From Flavobacterium aquariorum (GTDB lineage Bacteria; Bacteroidota; Bacteroidia; Flavobacteriales; Flavobacteriaceae), in NCBI RefSeq assembly GCF_003254745.1, contig NZ_QKXH01000006.1, positions 248,001 through 312,000 on the forward strand: a stretch of DNA of 64,000 bases, given 5' to 3'. This document shows positions 18,416 to 27,835 of the stretch, one piece after another. The position numbers and the translations under genes are program-made. Below the pieces are notes generated by a model that saw nothing but the letters and a program-made list of their open reading frames with translations, did no database searches and was not told the DNA's origin. How positions within the stretch are numbered: position 1 is the stretch's first letter; every line of letters begins with the position of its first letter.

Positions 18416-18447
18416 CAAATATATTGTAAACTATTCTAGTATTGCAA
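18416..18447 (-). promoter_or_regulatory. Promoter of dnaN (Bacteroidota type)
   Basis: On the minus strand, TTG (18447-18445), 21 bp, then TATATTTG (18423-18416), matching the Bacteroidota consensus TTG-N17..23-TAnnTTTG. The start codon lies about 60 bp downstream, leaving room for an A-rich leader. Confidence 0.65.
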
Positions 18448-18462
18448 ATTTTTTATTAACAT

Positions 18463-20148
18463 CTATTTACTGTATTTTCTTTTTCGGAGGAATGTAAATC
18501 CGAGGCCAAATAGAGACAAAATTAGAATTGGAAGCCCGATAGTTAGGAATTGTGTAAAGGTATAATTTTCATACACTTTTTCTTTATCCAACAATGGTAA
18601 ATCAAGATCCTTGCTTCGAATGTTAATAAGTCCCGTATCGTCCAAAAGATAATTTACACAATTCATCATAAAATCTTTGTTGTCATATAAATTCCCAGAT
18701 CGTTGGTCATATCCCAATTCTACTGGCTGTCCCGTTTTATCCAATTGATTTTTTATAATGTCACCATCTGAAATCACAATCATTTTACTTTCTTTTCCAC
18801 CCGATTGGAACGATTTCTCTTCAAAAGGCAAAATGCGATTCTCAAACATGGAATGAAAAGAACCTTCCAATAAAACCGCCATTGGGATATTTCCTTTATT
18901 TAGGTAATCAGTTGGCGAAGTCTGTTCGGAAACCATATTCAGGCTGATTTCTACAGGAGTTCCTATTTTTTTGGAATATGCAGATGATTGTAATAGTACC
19001 GTTTTCTTAATTCCATTTTTCAAAGTATCCATCGCATTGGCAAAATCAAATTTGATACCTCCCAGATTTTTCACAATCGGATGTTTGCTGATTGGATACA
19101 CCTGCGGAGCAAATTTCCAGTTAAAATCTTGGTATTGTGTTCCGCTTCCTTGTTCTCCACTAGCAAGTTTTATTGGACTTCCTTGTTCGTCTTTGACCAA
19201 GTCGGGATTAATGCGCACCCCATATTTGAAAAACATATCGTTTAGGTTCAAGTCTTTTGGGAATGCTAAAGTGGTTCCCGAAGGGTTATAAAGACTGTCC
19301 ATTTCAGCATTGACTTGATCAATCAACCAAAGGGTTTTTCCGCCCTGAATGATGAATTGATCTAGAACTAGTTTTTCTTCATCAGTAAAAGCTTCGGTTG
19401 GTTTTGCAATGACAGCCAAATCATAATTTTGCAATGATTTTAATGTCCCTTCTGGATTTTTGGCAACCGAATCCAGTGTGAATGGTCCAATGAAATAACT
19501 TTCTCGCACTTGCATTAAGAACTTGGCAATGTGCCTTTCTTGAAGTTCTCCGTTCCCTTTTATAATAGCTACTTTCTTTTGTTTGTCTTTAGAAATTTTA
19601 TTGATCCCGTCCGAAATCGAATATTCAAGATGCTGAACAGAACCAATGATTTTTTGTGTGGTAGAAGCTCCCATGATGTTTTTCAACAGCGGAATATTGA
19701 CTTCTTTGTTATTATATACAGCAATTGCCCAAGGGAAAACCATAGATTGTGATTGTTTTCCTTTGTCGTCAACAGTTATGTTTATTGGCGTAAGCCCTTT
19801 TCGATACAATTCTTTTATGTTGTCCATACTTTCGTCTTTGTTCTCCAAAGGATCTACAAATTCGATAATGATATTAGAATTATAGGCTTGAAATTCTTCT
19901 AATAGCTGTTTGGATTCCAATTGCAGTCGTTTGAATTCAGCAGGCAGTTCGCCTTGCAGATAGACTTTGATAGATAAAGGATTTTTTACGTCTTTAAGAA
20001 TTTTTAAAGTCGTAGGCGAAAGGGTATAACGATGATCTTGCGTTAAATCAAAACGGTGAAAAAAGAAATTACTAATGATATTCAAAAGCAAAACTATCGC
20101 AACAGTAATCAATAATGATTTGGCGTTTTTTATGTTAAATGCTCTCAT
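18463..20148 (-). CDS. gldG: Gliding motility ABC transporter component GldG
   Basis: A 561-aa protein with one N-terminal (about 10-29) and one C-terminal (about 535-553) transmembrane helix around a large periplasmic ABC-type auxiliary domain (DUF4350-like / ABC_transp_aux). GldG acts with GldF and the ATPase GldA; the complex was linked to gliding and chitin use in F. johnsoniae. It overlaps gldF by one base (TAATG), so the genes are co-translated. gldA is not in this window. Typical sequence features are SPTTLKILKDVKNPLSIKVY near the N-terminus and the FTFLRKRKYSK tail. Confidence 0.92.
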   Translation of the reverse strand: MRAFNIKNAKSLLITVAIVLLLNIISNFFFHRFDLTQDHRYTLSPTTLKILKDVKNPLSIKVYLQGELPAEFKRLQLESKQLLEEFQAYNSNIIIEFVDPLENKDESMDNIKELYRKGLTPINITVDDKGKQSQSMVFPWAIAVYNNKEVNIPLLKNIMGASTTQKIIGSVQHLEYSISDGINKISKDKQKKVAIIKGNGELQERHIAKFLMQVRESYFIGPFTLDSVAKNPEGTLKSLQNYDLAVIAKPTEAFTDEEKLVLDQFIIQGGKTLWLIDQVNAEMDSLYNPSGTTLAFPKDLNLNDMFFKYGVRINPDLVKDEQGSPIKLASGEQGSGTQYQDFNWKFAPQVYPISKHPIVKNLGGIKFDFANAMDTLKNGIKKTVLLQSSAYSKKIGTPVEISLNMVSEQTSPTDYLNKGNIPMAVLLEGSFHSMFENRILPFEEKSFQSGGKESKMIVISDGDIIKNQLDKTGQPVELGYDQRSGNLYDNKDFMMNCVNYLLDDTGLINIRSKDLDLPLLDKEKVYENYTFTQFLTIGLPILILSLFGLGFTFLRKRKYSK

Positions 20149-20873
20149 TACGATTTAATGGATTTTAAATTAAAGACTGTGAAAGAAAGGAACAGCACGG
20201 CAACACTAACAAAATAGATTACATCACGAGTGTCTATAACACCTCGGCTCATACTCTTATAATGATCTTGCATTCCAAAATAAGAAATAAAAGATGAAAA
20301 ACTAGGTAAAATAGAAGCCAATCCTTGAAATCCAAAATAGAAAAAGAAGCACAGGAAAACAGCAATGATAAAAGATACAATCTGATTCTCGGAAACAGAT
20401 GAAGTAAATATCCCAATTGCAGAATAAGCGGCTATTAAAAACAATAAACCGAAATACGAACCTAAAGTACTTCCTAAGTCAAGATTTCCTTCGGGTGAAC
20501 CCAAATTCCAAACCACTTCCACATAAATAAAAGTAGGGATAATAGCCATTACTATTAAGAGAAAAGCGCCCAAGAATTTTCCGTTTACGATTTCCCAAAG
20601 ACTAATAGGTTTTGTAAGTAATAATTCAAGTGTTCCCTGTTTTTTTTCGTCTGAGAAACTACGCATGGTTACCGCAGGAATCAAGAAGATTAAGATCCAC
20701 GGAGCTAGGGTGAAAAATGGTGTTAAATCGGCAAAACCGGTATTTAAAATATTATAATCTCCTTCAAAAACCCAAAGGAATAACCCATTGCCAATTAAGA
20801 AAAGGGCAATTACTAAATACCCAATTGGTGAACCAAAAAAGGATTTTATTTCGCGAAATACGATTGACTTCAT
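20148..20873 (-). CDS. gldF: Gliding motility ABC transporter permease GldF
   Basis: A 241-aa ABC-2-type permease with six predicted helices. Landmarks are KSIVFREIKSFFGSPIGYLV at the N-terminus and the cytoplasmic motif FSDEKKQGTLELLLTKPIS, diagnostic for this family. It pairs with GldG, whose start codon overlaps its stop. A -7 element TATATTTG lies 38-45 bp upstream of the start. Confidence 0.93.
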   Translation of the reverse strand: MKSIVFREIKSFFGSPIGYLVIALFLIGNGLFLWVFEGDYNILNTGFADLTPFFTLAPWILIFLIPAVTMRSFSDEKKQGTLELLLTKPISLWEIVNGKFLGAFLLIVMAIIPTFIYVEVVWNLGSPEGNLDLGSTLGSYFGLLFLIAAYSAIGIFTSSVSENQIVSFIIAVFLCFFFYFGFQGLASILPSFSSFISYFGMQDHYKSMSRGVIDTRDVIYFVSVAVLFLSFTVFNLKSIKS

Positions 20874-20910
20874 TTATTTTCTGTTTAATCATTTATTTGT
20901 CACAAAGGCG

Positions 20911-20918
20911 CAAATATA
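20911..20918 (-). promoter_or_regulatory. -7 element of the gldF promoter
   Basis: TATATTTG on the minus strand, matching TAnnTTTG, 38 bp before the gldF start. I do not see a perfect TTG box at the expected distance, so this is the -7 half only. Confidence 0.45.
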
Positions 20919-20971
20919 CTAAGTTTTTTAATCTGAAACGTGCAGCCTAAAAACTGCAATCTAAAATCTGC

Positions 20972-21268
20972 TTACTGTAAACTTACTAATTTATCTACGC
21001 TCCAAGCTTCTGGTTTTGCATTGAATAATTGTTTGGTAAATGTCCAAATGCTACTGAAAAGCTCTGAATTTCGATAGTTTTCCAAATCAGTTTCGGTTTC
21101 CCAATAACTATAGGTAAAGAAAATACTTTTGTTGTTTTTATCTTGATAGAGCTCGAGGAAGCGATTTCCGGGAGCATTTCGTATTTTATCTTTCATTAAT
21201 TCAAAGTTTTCCAAAAAGGCAGGAATATTTTCCTCGTGAAAACTCAGTTTTACTATTCGTACAAACAT
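20972..21268 (-). CDS. Antibiotic biosynthesis monooxygenase (ABM) domain protein
   Basis: A 98-aa single-domain protein of the ABM ferredoxin-like fold: MFVRIVKLSFHEENIPAFLENF at the start (given here in two parts of one strand-helix unit), then FLELYQDKNNKSIFFTYSYW with the conserved aromatic strand. Members are small quinol or heme-related monooxygenases, or dimeric proteins of unknown substrate. It stands alone between gldF and the SAM hydrolase-like gene on the same strand. Substrate unknown. Confidence 0.85.
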   Translation of the reverse strand: MFVRIVKLSFHEENIPAFLENFELMKDKIRNAPGNRFLELYQDKNNKSIFFTYSYWETETDLENYRNSELFSSIWTFTKQLFNAKPEAWSVDKLVSLQ

Positions 21269-21335
21269 GCTTATAATTTATTTAATGCAAAAGCAATTTC
21301 AATGACAATGTCAATTTCAAAAAAAAAAATTAGGG

Positions 21336-22166
21336 TCAATTCTTAAATTGTATCGAAATCACATCTCTATAATTAAGTCCAAGCAATGTACTCGCCGAAC
21401 CAACGGTTAATGGATTGCTCCTAAAAATGGCAATTTCGAGAAAACCAGCCTCATTGAAGATGGCTAATCTTTGACCTTCATAATATTTTACTGGATATTT
21501 ATCCGAACTGGCAATGGCAGAATAATAAGGTAAAATAGTTTTGATGGATTGGTTTCTATATATAATTTCATAGTCTCTTCCTTTTACACAGTCCAAAAAT
21601 TGCTTTTTGGAAATATTGGTCACCACATTCCCAAAATGATCGATGTAAATGACATTTCCTTTTAATTGATTTCCATCGTCTGTAAGGACTACTTGTAAAT
21701 CGGTTACTTGTTTCAGGCTTTTAATTTCTTTCCCAATTACGTTAAGAACACCACCTTTGGCAATATGACAAGCTACTTTGACAAAAACATCCAAATCGGT
21801 AGCATCGTTATGAAGTCGATCGTGAATAGTTATTGCGACTATTTTTTGAGGAATAATTTTTTGAGAAAGCATACTTAAGATACCATTATCCGCGGCAATA
21901 AAAAAATGATCATTCCATTGCATGGCAATATGTTGATTTTCTTTATTGGATTCTAAATCGACTCCTATAATATGAACAGTCCCTTTTGGGAAGCTGTCAT
22001 AGGAGGCAGAAATAATATAACTGGCTTCAACTGTGTTGAACGGATCGATGTAATGTGAAATGTCAATAATTGTAGCATCAGAATACTCGGATAATATTTT
22101 CCCTTTCAAAGCACCAACAAAGTGGTCTTTCAAGCCATAATCGGTAGTAAGGGTAATTATTGACAT
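21336..22166 (-). CDS. SAM hydroxide adenosyltransferase-like protein (DUF62)
   Basis: A 276-aa member of the fluorinase/chlorinase/SAM hydroxide adenosyltransferase fold, which in most bacteria splits S-adenosylmethionine with water. Landmarks are the N-terminal ITLTTDYGLKDHFVGALKG, the central GVDLESNKENQHIAM and AADNGILSML, and a C-terminal barrel domain. The D-H-F-V-G motif is intact. I start at 22166 (MSIITL) because the in-frame extension to 22235 has no homology-like features and would cover the promoter. A -7 box TAGCTTTG lies at 22233-22240. Confidence 0.9.
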   Translation of the reverse strand: MSIITLTTDYGLKDHFVGALKGKILSEYSDATIIDISHYIDPFNTVEASYIISASYDSFPKGTVHIIGVDLESNKENQHIAMQWNDHFFIAADNGILSMLSQKIIPQKIVAITIHDRLHNDATDLDVFVKVACHIAKGGVLNVIGKEIKSLKQVTDLQVVLTDDGNQLKGNVIYIDHFGNVVTNISKKQFLDCVKGRDYEIIYRNQSIKTILPYYSAIASSDKYPVKYYEGQRLAIFNEAGFLEIAIFRSNPLTVGSASTLLGLNYRDVISIQFKN

Positions 22167-22232
22167 AAAATTGTTTATAACTATTGGGTTTTGTAGCGAC
22201 CGAAACTTATTTTTTCTTAAATTTGAGAAATG

Positions 22233-22240
22233 CAAAGCTA
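22233..22240 (-). promoter_or_regulatory. -7 element upstream of the DUF62 gene
   Basis: TAGCTTTG on the minus strand fits TAnnTTTG and lies about 67 bp before the chosen start codon. This supports the shorter start at 22166 rather than 22235. Confidence 0.45.
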
Positions 22241-22295
22241 AAGTATTTTATACTTTATTTGAACAGAATTTAATTAGAATTAAAAACAAAAATTT

Positions 22296-22568
22296 ATGCC
22301 TAAGTTTATTGTTATTTTATTTCTTTTCTTTTGTAGTCTGCATTGTTTTAGCCAAAACGGTTTGTCAAATACCACAGTAGATAAATCGAATTTTTCTGGT
22401 GAATCAGACAAAATAGAAAAAGAAAAAATAGAAGCTGTTACAGTTAGAGACATGAACGGAACTGAGATTGAATTACTCTTTAAAGACAATCTTTGTGAAA
22501 TTTTATCTATTAAAGCTTCTGATTTTTTGAATGAAGCTATGTTGAAAAAATTAAAAGCTAACGTATAA
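22296..22568 (+). CDS. Small exported hypothetical protein
   Basis: A 90-aa protein with a clear signal peptide (MPKFIVILFLFFCSLHCFSQ) and a charged mature part of about 70 residues (EKEKIEAVTVRDMNGTEIEL). I do not recognise a family. The signal peptide, A-rich leader before the ATG and position in an otherwise empty spacer between divergent DUF62 and phoH support a real gene. A hairpin (22576-22596, CTAGAATG arms) follows the stop codon. Confidence 0.6.
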   Translation: MPKFIVILFLFFCSLHCFSQNGLSNTTVDKSNFSGESDKIEKEKIEAVTVRDMNGTEIELLFKDNLCEILSIKASDFLNEAMLKKLKANV

Positions 22569-22712
22569 TTTAGAACTAGAATGACCCACATTCTAGAAAG
22601 ATGTTTTTTAGTGTTATTTACTGGTTTAGAAATTAAAAACTGTAATGGAAATATTGCAGCGTAAATATTGAAATTGATTTAACTCAATTTATTAACTTAA
22701 AAACTTCTTATT

Positions 22713-23666
22713 TTGAACGAAAGAATAATCGAGCTCATCGACATTGCTCCAAAAGATTTTTGGGGCACTCACGACTCACACCTAGAGTCAATTAAGAAAT
22801 ATTATCCAAAACTAAAAATTGTCGCAAGAGGCACTACTCTTAAAGCTTTTGGAGATAAAGATGTTTTAGACGAATTTGAAAAGCGGTTTCAACGCCTGAT
22901 GCTGCATTTCACCCGATACAATACTATTGACGATAATGTAATCGAAAGAGTGATTCAAAGTGACGATCAGGAGGAGAGAAAAGCTTTTGGTCATGACAAA
23001 ATTTTGGTTCATGGTGTAGGTGGAAAAATCATTAAACCTATGACTCCCAATCAACAGTTGTTGGTGGATACAATGGAAAAAAATGATATGGTTTTTGCTG
23101 TTGGACCCGCTGGTACCGGAAAGACCTACACTGGTGTTGCCATGGCTGTAAAAGCATTGAAAGAAAAACAAGTCAAGCGCATTATTCTGACCCGTCCTGC
23201 AGTAGAAGCTGGAGAAAATCTGGGTTTTCTTCCAGGTGATATGAAAGAAAAGCTGGATCCTTACATGCAACCTTTATATGATGCGTTGCGTGATATGTTG
23301 CCCAATGAGAAATTAGAAGATTATATTTTAAAGGGAATTATTCAAATTGCACCCTTGGCTTTCATGCGCGGACGAACTTTAGATCATGCCTTTGTAATTT
23401 TGGATGAAGCACAAAATACAACGCATTCGCAAATGAAAATGTTTCTGACCCGTATGGGAAAAAGTGCCAAGTTTATGATTACCGGTGATCCTGGTCAGGT
23501 AGATTTGCCTCGAAGAACAATTTCAGGACTGAAAGAAGCTATATTGGTTTTAAAAGACGTCGATGGAATTGGAATCATTTATCTTGATGATAAAGATATT
23601 GTACGTCACCGATTGGTTAAAAAAGTGATTGATGCTTACAAACAAATTGAAAATAATGATTATTAA
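22713..23666 (+). CDS. phoH: PhoH-family ATPase
   Basis: A 317-aa cytoplasmic P-loop protein with an N-terminal KH-like region and the PhoH domain: Walker A VGPAGTGKTYTGVAMAV, then LTRPAVEAGENLGFLPGDM, Walker B FVILDEAQNTTHSQMKMF, and sensor TGDPGQVDLP. The start is a TTG at 22713 (NERIIELIDIAP follows); no ATG occurs before about residue 69, inside the domain, so the TTG is needed. PhoH proteins are linked to RNA metabolism and phosphate stress. A hairpin terminator follows at 23720-23756. Confidence 0.93.
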   Translation: MNERIIELIDIAPKDFWGTHDSHLESIKKYYPKLKIVARGTTLKAFGDKDVLDEFEKRFQRLMLHFTRYNTIDDNVIERVIQSDDQEERKAFGHDKILVHGVGGKIIKPMTPNQQLLVDTMEKNDMVFAVGPAGTGKTYTGVAMAVKALKEKQVKRIILTRPAVEAGENLGFLPGDMKEKLDPYMQPLYDALRDMLPNEKLEDYILKGIIQIAPLAFMRGRTLDHAFVILDEAQNTTHSQMKMFLTRMGKSAKFMITGDPGQVDLPRRTISGLKEAILVLKDVDGIGIIYLDDKDIVRHRLVKKVIDAYKQIENNDY

Positions 23667-23719
23667 GGATTATATTTATTGTATCAAGATTTGATGATAA
23701 AAAACAATAATCAAATTAG

Positions 23720-23756
23720 AAAAAGGAGAATCTCGATTATAGAGTTTCTCCTTTTT
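23720..23756 (+). terminator. Terminator after phoH
   Basis: Arms AAAAAGGAGAATCTC (23720-23734) and GAGTTTCTCCTTTTT (23742-23756) with one internal mismatch and a 7-nt loop, ending in a T run. Confidence 0.8.
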
Positions 23757-23921
23757 CATTGTAAAATATAGAAGATTCTTAGTTCTGCATTTGATTTCCC
23801 AATTAAAGTTAACATATCGATATAATTAAGTTAAAAGCGGTTTATATATGGGTAACTTTTTGGGTATCTTCTTGAAATGCAATAAATTTGGAATATGTTA
23901 AAAATGAAAATGAAATTTAAA

Positions 23922-24746
23922 ATGTCGAAACAAAAAATTAAAGTAGTAATTAGCGATTTAGACGGAACATTACTCAACTCAGACCATACAATATCAGCCT
24001 ATACCAAATCTGTTTTTCAAGAACTGCATGAACAAGATTATTTAATTATTGTGGCAACAGGCCGACATCACATGGATGCTATGGCAATAATTAGTTGTTT
24101 GGAACTTCCTGTTTATTTGGTAACTTCAAATGGGGCAAGAATCCATTCACCGAAAAAAGAGCTTTTGTATTCTTTTAATTTAGAAGGAGATGCAGTTAAA
24201 TCGATTTTATCATTGGATATAGATCCAGAAATTACAACGGTTTTATTCAAGGAGAAAGTTTGGCAAACCTCAAAAACGAATAAAAAGCTGAATGCCTTTC
24301 AAAAAGACTTGGCTTATCCACCAGAAGTGGTGGACTTTGCAGCATTGGATGATTATAGTGCTATAAAAATATTTTTCACCCATGATGATCATGAAAAATT
24401 AGTAAATTTAAGAGATAAAATTCTTGAGCACCACTCAGACGTTTTTAGTCATGCTTTTAGTTTACCTATTTGTCTGGAGTTTATGGATAAATCAGTGGAT
24501 AAAAGTGTTGCGATTGCCAAGATTCTCGAAAAAGAAGGCTATTCTTTTGATCAAGCCATTTCTTTCGGTGATGGTTTTAATGATGAGAGAATGCTAGACG
24601 CAGCTGGAATAGGATTAATTATGGGGAATGCACCAGAAAATTTAAAAAGTAAATTACCTCATTTAGAAGTGATTTCAACCAATAATGAAGACGGCGTTGC
24701 CAAATATTTGACTGCAATTTTAGAAGGATTTAGTGTTTCATCTTAA
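23922..24746 (+). CDS. Cof-type HAD-superfamily phosphatase
   Basis: About 274 aa. Motif I DLDGTLLNSDHT carries both catalytic Asp residues; motif II is in IVATGRHHMDAM; motif IV is GDGFNDERML. The type IIB cap lies between, so it belongs to the Cof/YbiV group of sugar phosphate or pyridoxal phosphate phosphatases. I start at 23922 (MSKQKIKVV); ATGs at 23895, 23904 and 23910 are also in frame but add only a Lys/Met-rich stretch. Substrate not predictable. Confidence 0.88.
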   Translation: MSKQKIKVVISDLDGTLLNSDHTISAYTKSVFQELHEQDYLIIVATGRHHMDAMAIISCLELPVYLVTSNGARIHSPKKELLYSFNLEGDAVKSILSLDIDPEITTVLFKEKVWQTSKTNKKLNAFQKDLAYPPEVVDFAALDDYSAIKIFFTHDDHEKLVNLRDKILEHHSDVFSHAFSLPICLEFMDKSVDKSVAIAKILEKEGYSFDQAISFGDGFNDERMLDAAGIGLIMGNAPENLKSKLPHLEVISTNNEDGVAKYLTAILEGFSVSS

Positions 24747-24830
24747 GTTAATGTTTTAAGAAGGAAATTAGCTTGTATCAAAGCATAGAGAAACTGACTT
24801 TTGGCTTGCAAATAGAACTTTTGGTTTTCC

Positions 24831-24861
24831 TTGCGTCCTCTATTAATTAGTTTTAAATTTG
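24831..24861 (+). promoter_or_regulatory. Promoter of purC (Bacteroidota type)
   Basis: TTG (24831-24833), 20 bp, TAAATTTG (24854-24861). Both boxes and the spacing match TTG-N17..23-TAnnTTTG; the purC ATG is 31 bp downstream. Confidence 0.65.
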
Positions 24862-24892
24862 CATCCATAAAAATAACAACAACACATTACTA

Positions 24893-25846
24893 ATGAGCAA
24901 TACAATTACCACTACCAATTTTAATTTTCCGAATCAAAAATCAGTGTATCGCGGAAAAGTAAGGGAAGTTTACAATATCAATGACGATTTACTTGTAATG
25001 ATAGCTACTGATAGACTATCTGCATTTGATGTAGTTTTGCCAAAAGGGATTCCATACAAAGGTCAGATTTTGAATCAAATTGCCACAAAATTTATGGAAT
25101 TGACTCAAGATATTGTGCCAAACTGGTTAATTGCCACGCCAGATCCAAGTGTTGCTGTTGGTCATTTGTGTGAGCCGTTTAAAGTTGAAATGGTGATTCG
25201 CGGATATCTTTCAGGTCATGCTGCTCGTGAATATGCTCTTGGAAAAAGACAAATTTGCGGAGTGACAATGGCTGAAGGCTTAAAAGAGAATGATAAGTTT
25301 CCTGAACCGATTATCACACCAACTACAAAAGCGGATAATGGAGAACATGATGCCGATATTTCCAGAGAAGATATCCTTGCGAAAGGAATCGTTACTGAAG
25401 AAGATTATTTGGTTTTAGAAAAATATACTCGTGCTTTATTTCAAAGAGGTACTGAAATCGCTGCAAGTCGTGGTTTGATTTTGGTGGATACTAAATACGA
25501 ATTTGGAAAAACAAAAGACGGAGTTATTGTATTGATTGATGAAATTCACACTCCAGATTCTTCTCGTTATTTCTATTCTGAAGGATACCAAGAAAGACAA
25601 GATAAAGGAGAAGAACAAAAGCAATTGTCAAAAGAATTCGTAAGACGCTGGTTGATCCAAAATGGTTTTCAAGGTTTGGAAGGACAACAAATTCCTGATA
25701 TGACAGATGAATATATTGAAACCGTTTCGGATAGATATATCGAATTATATGAAAATATTCTTGGCGAAAAATTTGTAAAAGCGGACATCTCGAATATTAA
25801 TGAACGGATTGAGAAAAACGTTTTGGCTTATTTGGCACAAAGATAG
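24893..25846 (+). CDS. purC: Phosphoribosylaminoimidazole-succinocarboxamide synthase
   Basis: SAICAR synthetase: joins aspartate to CAIR with ATP in purine synthesis. The 317-aa protein shows [20 protein letters not shown] with the ATP-binding K-V-R segment, [34 protein letters not shown] and [20 protein letters not shown]. It belongs to the longer SAICAR synthetase type seen in Bacteroidota and yeast. It is transcribed alone from a clear promoter and ends in a strong terminator; no other pur gene is in the window. Confidence 0.96.
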   Translation: MSNTITTTNFNFPNQKSVYRGKVREVYNINDDLLVMIATDRLSAFDVVLPKGIPYKGQILNQIATKFMELTQDIVPNWLIATPDPSVAVGHLCEPFKVEMVIRGYLSGHAAREYALGKRQICGVTMAEGLKENDKFPEPIITPTTKADNGEHDADISREDILAKGIVTEEDYLVLEKYTRALFQRGTEIAASRGLILVDTKYEFGKTKDGVIVLIDEIHTPDSSRYFYSEGYQERQDKGEEQKQLSKEFVRRWLIQNGFQGLEGQQIPDMTDEYIETVSDRYIELYENILGEKFVKADISNINERIEKNVLAYLAQR

Positions 25847-25880
25847 TTAGACTCAAATCGCTAAATAGCGATAGATATAT

Positions 25881-25915
25881 AAACCATAATTCAGATTTTG
25901 AATTATGGTTTTTTT
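25881..25915 (+). terminator. Terminator of purC
   Basis: Perfect 13-bp arms AAACCATAATTCA (25881-25893) and TGAATTATGGTTT (25899-25911) followed by a T run. Confidence 0.85.
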
Positions 25916-25967
25916 ATAGATGAAAGTTTTTGTGGGGGATGTTTTTAAAAATTGACTTTGTAGGCTA

Positions 25968-26073
25968 TTTAGCCCTGATGGAAGTGGCATTCCATCTCAT
26001 TTTTTCTACGAGATGGAATATAGCGGACGGTAGGAACTATGTTTCTTGATAAAGCCTATTGATTCGCTCCTGA
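25968..26073 (+). repeat. Dispersed repeat family A, copy 1
   Basis: Starts TTTAGCCCTGATGGAAGTGG, then a perfect 9-bp hairpin (TTCCATCTC at 25990-25998, GAGATGGAA at 26010-26018), then ATATAGCGGACGGTAGGAA, and ends near GATTCGCTCCTGA. Copies 2 (31616-31717, inverted) and 3 (32881-32955) share the flanks but not the hairpin stem. Confidence 0.8.
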
Positions 26074-26091
26074 CTATTTTTGGGATAAAAA

Positions 26092-26114
26092 AAACTCTTC
26101 GAGAGGAAGAGTTT
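26092..26114 (-). terminator. Terminator of the DUF4258-like gene
   Basis: On the minus strand, arms AAACTCTTC and GAAGAGTTT around a 5-nt loop, continued by a run of T (A run at 26087-26094 on the plus strand). It lies 8 bp past the stop codon. Confidence 0.75.
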
Positions 26115-26121
26115 GATATGC

Positions 26122-26496
26122 TTATTTTTTATTGATGTCTTCAAGAACAGCTTTGTTCTCGTAGTTAATTACTTTGATTATGATTTGTTGATTTTTTCTC
26201 GTTTTACCTTCAATAACGTATAATTTTCCTTTTTTGTAAGGAATATTACTTTGGTCAAAATCGACGTCTCCAAGTTTAAGGGTGTTTTTAATATCGGTAG
26301 TGTCAATCCATTTCTGGGATAAAATAAGTGAAGCTTTATCAGAATAGAAAAATGGTTTAGTGCTTAAATCCTTCAAAACTCTGGCATTTGGAAAATAATT
26401 ACAACGAGTATCTTTTCCGCTGAATATAGCTGCAACTACAAATAAACCCATTATCAAACCTACTAGATAGTAAGCAAAACGTTGTATGAAATTCAT
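26122..26496 (-). CDS. DUF4258-like small membrane-anchored protein
   Basis: A 124-aa protein with one N-terminal hydrophobic segment (FAYYLVGLIMGLFVVAAIF) and a roughly 95-residue soluble part that looks beta-rich (KGKLYVIEGKTRKNQQIIIK). I believe it matches the DUF4258-type proteins found next to alanine dehydrogenase in flavobacteria; the assignment is from memory. It lies 36 bp behind ald on the same strand and shares its operon. Function unknown. Confidence 0.72.
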   Translation of the reverse strand: MNFIQRFAYYLVGLIMGLFVVAAIFSGKDTRCNYFPNARVLKDLSTKPFFYSDKASLILSQKWIDTTDIKNTLKLGDVDFDQSNIPYKKGKLYVIEGKTRKNQQIIIKVINYENKAVLEDINKK

Positions 26497-26532
26497 ATTT
26501 TAATTTTTGCGCAAAGGTATGGGAAAGTTTAG

Positions 26533-27735
26533 TTAAAAAACAATTAAATTAATATCGTTATCGGGTAAATCAAACCAGTCACCGATGGCTTTGTTGGTAA
26601 GTATGCCATGATACAAATAAATACCGTTTTTTAGGCCTGCATTACAGCGTATGGCACTTTCGATACCGCCATCTTCTGCAATTTGCAATAAATAAGGAGT
26701 TATTATGTTACTAATGGAAAGTGAAGCTGTTTTGGAGTAACGGGAAGGAATATTGGGTACACAATAGTGCAAAACATTATTCTTGATAAAAGTTGGTTTT
26801 TCGTGCGTTGTAACTTCGGATGTCTCGAAACAGCCTCCTGTGTCAATACTAATATCAACAATTACGGCGCCTTTTTTCATGTGTTCCACCATCGTTTCGG
26901 TGACAACAACAGGGCAACGCTCTTGTCCTCTCATAGCACCAATGGCCACATCACAACGTCTTAGGGCTTTAAGTAATGATTTTTGTTGAATTGTGGAAGT
27001 AAAAATTCGTTGGTTTAGGTTGTTTTGTAAACGACGTAGTTTGGTTATCGAATTATCAAAAACTTTTACGCTGGCTCCCAGTCCGATGGCTGTTCTTGCG
27101 GCAAATTCCCCAGCAGTACCGGCTCCAAGTATCACAACTTCGGTTGGGGCAACTCCTGTAATATTGCCAAATAATAATCCTTTACCAAAATCATTGGTGA
27201 TCATCAACTCTGCTGCGATGAGTATGGATGCAGTTCCTGCAATTTCGCTCAATGATTTTACAGCAGGGTAGGACCCATCAGTATCTTTTAAATATTCAAA
27301 AGCGAGTGCGGTAATTTTTTTTCGCGATAAAGCTTCGAAGTATGTTTTTTTTCTGGTTTTTAATTGAATGGCCGATATCACAATGGTTTTTGGGTTCATC
27401 ATCTCAATTTCGGCAACTGTTGGTGGCTCAACTTTTAAAATCATAGGGCAGCCAAAAACTTTTTTGGTGTCTTGGGTAATTTCAGCACCGGCTTCACTAT
27501 ATTCTTTGTCAGTGTAACTGGAACTAACACCAGCTCCAGATTCGATCATTACTCTATGTCCTTGATAGGTAAGGGAATTCACTGCATCAGGTGTAAGGCA
27601 AATGCGTCTTTCTTGATAACTGGTCTCTTTTGGAATTCCTATAAAAAGTTGGCTTTTATGTCTAGCTATTTCTAGTTTTTCTTCCTGAGGCAGTAATTGT
27701 TCTTTTGTGAATGGACTTATAGACATTGATGGCAT
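26533..27735 (-). CDS. ald: Alanine dehydrogenase
   Basis: A 400-aa member of the alanine dehydrogenase/PNT family, which interconverts alanine with pyruvate, NH3 and NADH. Landmarks are the N-terminal IGIPKETSYQERRICLTPDAV, the substrate-binding Lys in MILKVEPP, the dinucleotide site VVILGAGTAGEFAARTAIGLG followed by the acidic VFDNS, and VIVDISIDTGGCFETS. The N-terminal extension of about 30 residues before the domain is typical of the flavobacterial form. It is likely co-transcribed with the small DUF4258-like gene. Confidence 0.9.
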   Translation of the reverse strand: MPSMSISPFTKEQLLPQEEKLEIARHKSQLFIGIPKETSYQERRICLTPDAVNSLTYQGHRVMIESGAGVSSSYTDKEYSEAGAEITQDTKKVFGCPMILKVEPPTVAEIEMMNPKTIVISAIQLKTRKKTYFEALSRKKITALAFEYLKDTDGSYPAVKSLSEIAGTASILIAAELMITNDFGKGLLFGNITGVAPTEVVILGAGTAGEFAARTAIGLGASVKVFDNSITKLRRLQNNLNQRIFTSTIQQKSLLKALRRCDVAIGAMRGQERCPVVVTETMVEHMKKGAVIVDISIDTGGCFETSEVTTHEKPTFIKNNVLHYCVPNIPSRYSKTASLSISNIITPYLLQIAEDGGIESAIRCNAGLKNGIYLYHGILTNKAIGDWFDLPDNDINLIVF

Positions 27736-27835
27736 GAAATTAGTGGTACAATTTACAAAAAAGATTCAAAGTATTTTTATTTAAATGCGGCCTATTTGGA
27801 TTATCAAAATTCGTTTGTCAAAAAAAACATTGTAA

